Position numbers and translations under genes: made by a program. The notes beneath the pieces were generated by a model that saw only the letters and a list, made by a program, of their open reading frames with translations, was not told the DNA's origin and searched no databases. Positions 4,339 through 5,945 of a stretch of DNA of 5,945 nt are shown here, one piece after another. This stretch comes from an uncultured Flavobacteriales bacterium (GTDB taxonomy: Bacteria > Bacteroidota > Bacteroidia > Flavobacteriales_D > Sanyastnellaceae): positions 1 to 5,945 of the forward strand of contig CALKYI010000293.1 of NCBI GenBank assembly GCA_938003665.1, read 5' to 3'. Within the stretch, counting starts at the first letter, position 1, and each line of letters begins with the position of its first letter.

Positions 4339-5945
4339 ATGGAACGGACTGGAGAAGAAGCGCGGAAGTTCAATTGGAAGAACTGGGGGGCGGTACGCAA
4401 AATGGGGCACTACCTCCGTCCGCATGCCTGGGGGTACGCCCTCGGGGTCTTGATCATCAGTTTGAGTGGCGTGCTGACGCTGCTGGTCACGCGGCTCTGG
4501 GGGCAGCTCGGAGGCGTTGGGGCCTCCACCGGCGAAGAGGCAGGCGTTGAATCGCCCATGGCCATGCTGAACATTGACATGCACAGTTTGACCGAGGTGG
4601 GCTGGCTGATCTTGATCGTGCTGGCGGTTCAGGCCACGTTGAGTTTTGGCCGGGTGCTCCTTTTTGCCAAAATGACCGAGGACATGATGCTCGCCATGCG
4701 AAATGATGCATTCGAAGCCATCGTGAGCATGCCGATGAAATTCTTCGATACGCGGCGCGTGGGCGACTTGAACAGCCGAGTATCTGCGGATATTACCGCC
4801 ATCCAGGACGTATTCACCACCACCCTCGCCGAATTGCTGCGGCAAATCATCATCATCGTCGGCGGCATCTTGGCCTTGCTCTATTTCTCGGTGACCCTCA
4901 CGCTGTTGATGCTCGCTACCCTCCCGGTGATGATCATCGCGGCCATTTTGTTCGGGCGCTTCATCCGCAAGCTTTCCAAACGCACGCAAGACCAAGTGGC
5001 TGAATCCAACACCATTGTTCAAGAAACGCTCACGGGCATCATCAGCGTCAAGAGTTTTGCCAATGAAGCGTGGGAAGTGGTCCGCTACCTCAATAGCATC
5101 AAAGACATCCGTTCCCTTGCCATGCGCGGGGCCATATGGCGCGGAGCGTTTGCCTCGTTCATCATCCTGTTCATTTTCGGGGCCATCACCCTTGTCATTT
5201 TCAAGGGAGCCGAATTGATGATGGAAGGCGGCCTGGCCAGCGAACACTTCTTCACCTTCCTGCTCATGACCGGCCTGGTCGCCGGTTCCATAGGCGGAAT
5301 TGCGGCTCAGTTTTCGGCATTGCAGCGAGGATTGGGCGCCATCGAAAGCCTGATGGAATTGATGGAAGAATCCCGTGAGGAAGTGGTCACACAGTCGGAC
5401 CAAGGCTACCCAGCGCTTCAACTGCGCGGCGACGTCAGCTTTGAGGATGTGCACTTTCACTATGCCAACCGCGCAGATGTGAATGTGCTGACCGGGGTGA
5501 ATTTGCGCATTGAACCGGGCAAGCGCGTGGCCCTCGTCGGCCCTTCCGGCGCGGGCAAATCCACCATCGCTTCGCTCCTCCAGCGGTTTCACGATCCCAC
5601 GGCCGGCGTCATCAAAGTGGACGGCCAACCGCTTGGTCAATACGACCTGACTGGATTCCGGAAGCGCATTGCCTTTGTGCCGCAAGAGGTCATCCTGTTC
5701 GGCGGGGACATCCGCAGCAACATCGCCTACGGAAAAACCGACGCCTCCGACGCCGCCATTCGCTCGGCCGCGGAACAGGCCAACGCCCTCGAATTCATCG
5801 AATCCTTCCCGGACGGTTTCGCCACCGTTGTCGGTGAACGCGGCGTGCAGCTGTCCGGCGGCCAACGCCAGCGCATCGCCATCGCACGGGCCATCTTGCG
5901 GGATCCCGATATCTTGATTTTGGATGAGGCGACCAGCGCCTTGGA
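4339..5945 (+). CDS. ABC exporter, fused permease and ATPase (MsbA/ABCB type), 3' end cut by window
   Basis: The frame is open from ATG 4339 to the right edge, 535 codons, with no stop. Residues 1-340 form a type I exporter membrane domain with six hydrophobic segments (about 31-51, 86-108, 165-184, 186-206, 268-290 and 302-323). The coupling loop 'MKFFDTRRVGDLNSRVSADI' (133-152) and the conserved 'ESNTIVQETLTGIISVKSFANE' region (222-243) are typical of the ABCB family. The nucleotide-binding domain has A-loop Tyr375, Walker A GPSGAGKST (401-409), Q-loop Gln449, signature LSGGQ (505-509) and Walker B ILILDE with Glu530. The D-loop begins at the edge and the H-switch is outside. It probably acts as a homodimer in the inner membrane exporting a lipid, peptide or drug; the substrate cannot be told. 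The first outward loop (about 55-85) is long and acidic. It is divergent from rpmH, with 148 bases between the starts. Confidence 0.92.
   Translation, partial: MERTGEEARKFNWKNWGAVRKMGHYLRPHAWGYALGVLIISLSGVLTLLVTRLWGQLGGVGASTGEEAGVESPMAMLNIDMHSLTEVGWLILIVLAVQATLSFGRVLLFAKMTEDMMLAMRNDAFEAIVSMPMKFFDTRRVGDLNSRVSADITAIQDVFTTTLAELLRQIIIIVGGILALLYFSVTLTLLMLATLPVMIIAAILFGRFIRKLSKRTQDQVAESNTIVQETLTGIISVKSFANEAWEVVRYLNSIKDIRSLAMRGAIWRGAFASFIILFIFGAITLVIFKGAELMMEGGLASEHFFTFLLMTGLVAGSIGGIAAQFSALQRGLGAIESLMELMEESREEVVTQSDQGYPALQLRGDVSFEDVHFHYANRADVNVLTGVNLRIEPGKRVALVGPSGAGKSTIASLLQRFHDPTAGVIKVDGQPLGQYDLTGFRKRIAFVPQEVILFGGDIRSNIAYGKTDASDAAIRSAAEQANALEFIESFPDGFATVVGERGVQLSGGQRQRIAIARAILRDPDILILDEATSAL

Noticed and set aside
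4330..5865. A 511-codon open frame on the minus strand opposite the ABC exporter
   Set aside because: It lies entirely against a well-supported gene with all ABC motifs. Its translation is rich in His, Gln, Gly and Asp in the low-complexity way expected from reading GC-rich coding DNA backwards, and it has no recognisable domain.

Overview
The window looks like a piece of a Bacteroidota chromosome with fairly high GC. The evidence is the recognisable Bacteroidota versions of TsaB, adenosylhomocysteinase, ribosomal protein L34 and an XrtX-like exosortase, and promoter-like sequences that fit the Bacteroidota consensus (TTTG, 19 bases, TAnnTTTG) rather than the sigma70 consensus of Proteobacteria. 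Shine-Dalgarno sequences are essentially absent, as is usual in that phylum. I see no insertion sequence, CRISPR array, tRNA or rRNA, and no stretch over about 150 bases without a gene.

Left end (1-769, + strand): the C-terminal half of tsaB, which takes part in the tRNA t6A modification, overlaps by ATGA with a small exported protein. That protein has a Rieske-like fold but lacks the iron-sulfur ligands. Its end overlaps the end of a convergent minus-strand gene by 11 bases.

Middle (759-3227, - strand): reading leftwards, the order is ahcY (S-adenosylhomocysteine hydrolase), an exosortase with an intact Cys/Arg/His catalytic triad, and a small four-helix membrane protein that probably partners it. 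The last two overlap by ATGA. The most striking feature of the window is here. The ahcY frame is cut by an in-frame TAA after codon 413, yet the 25 codons beyond it still spell the conserved AHCY C-terminus (ending GPFKSDLYRY) in the same frame with no length change. That tail runs to a TGA only 7 bases before the exosortase start. The lost segment carries the Lys and Tyr that reach into the neighbouring subunit's NAD site in this family, so the gene is either recently inactivated, recoded, or affected by a base error.

Right part (3228-5945): divergent from ahcY is a Sfp-type 4'-phosphopantetheinyl transferase (+). It is followed by a bidirectional hairpin terminator that also ends rpmH (-), the 55-residue ribosomal protein L34. 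The rpmH promoter fits the Bacteroidota consensus exactly and is followed by a hairpin-rich leader. Divergent from rpmH is a MsbA/ABCB-type ABC exporter (+) that runs off the right edge.

Most genes are housekeeping. The unusual content is the interrupted ahcY and the exosortase pair placed behind it without any sorting-substrate or polysaccharide genes in view.
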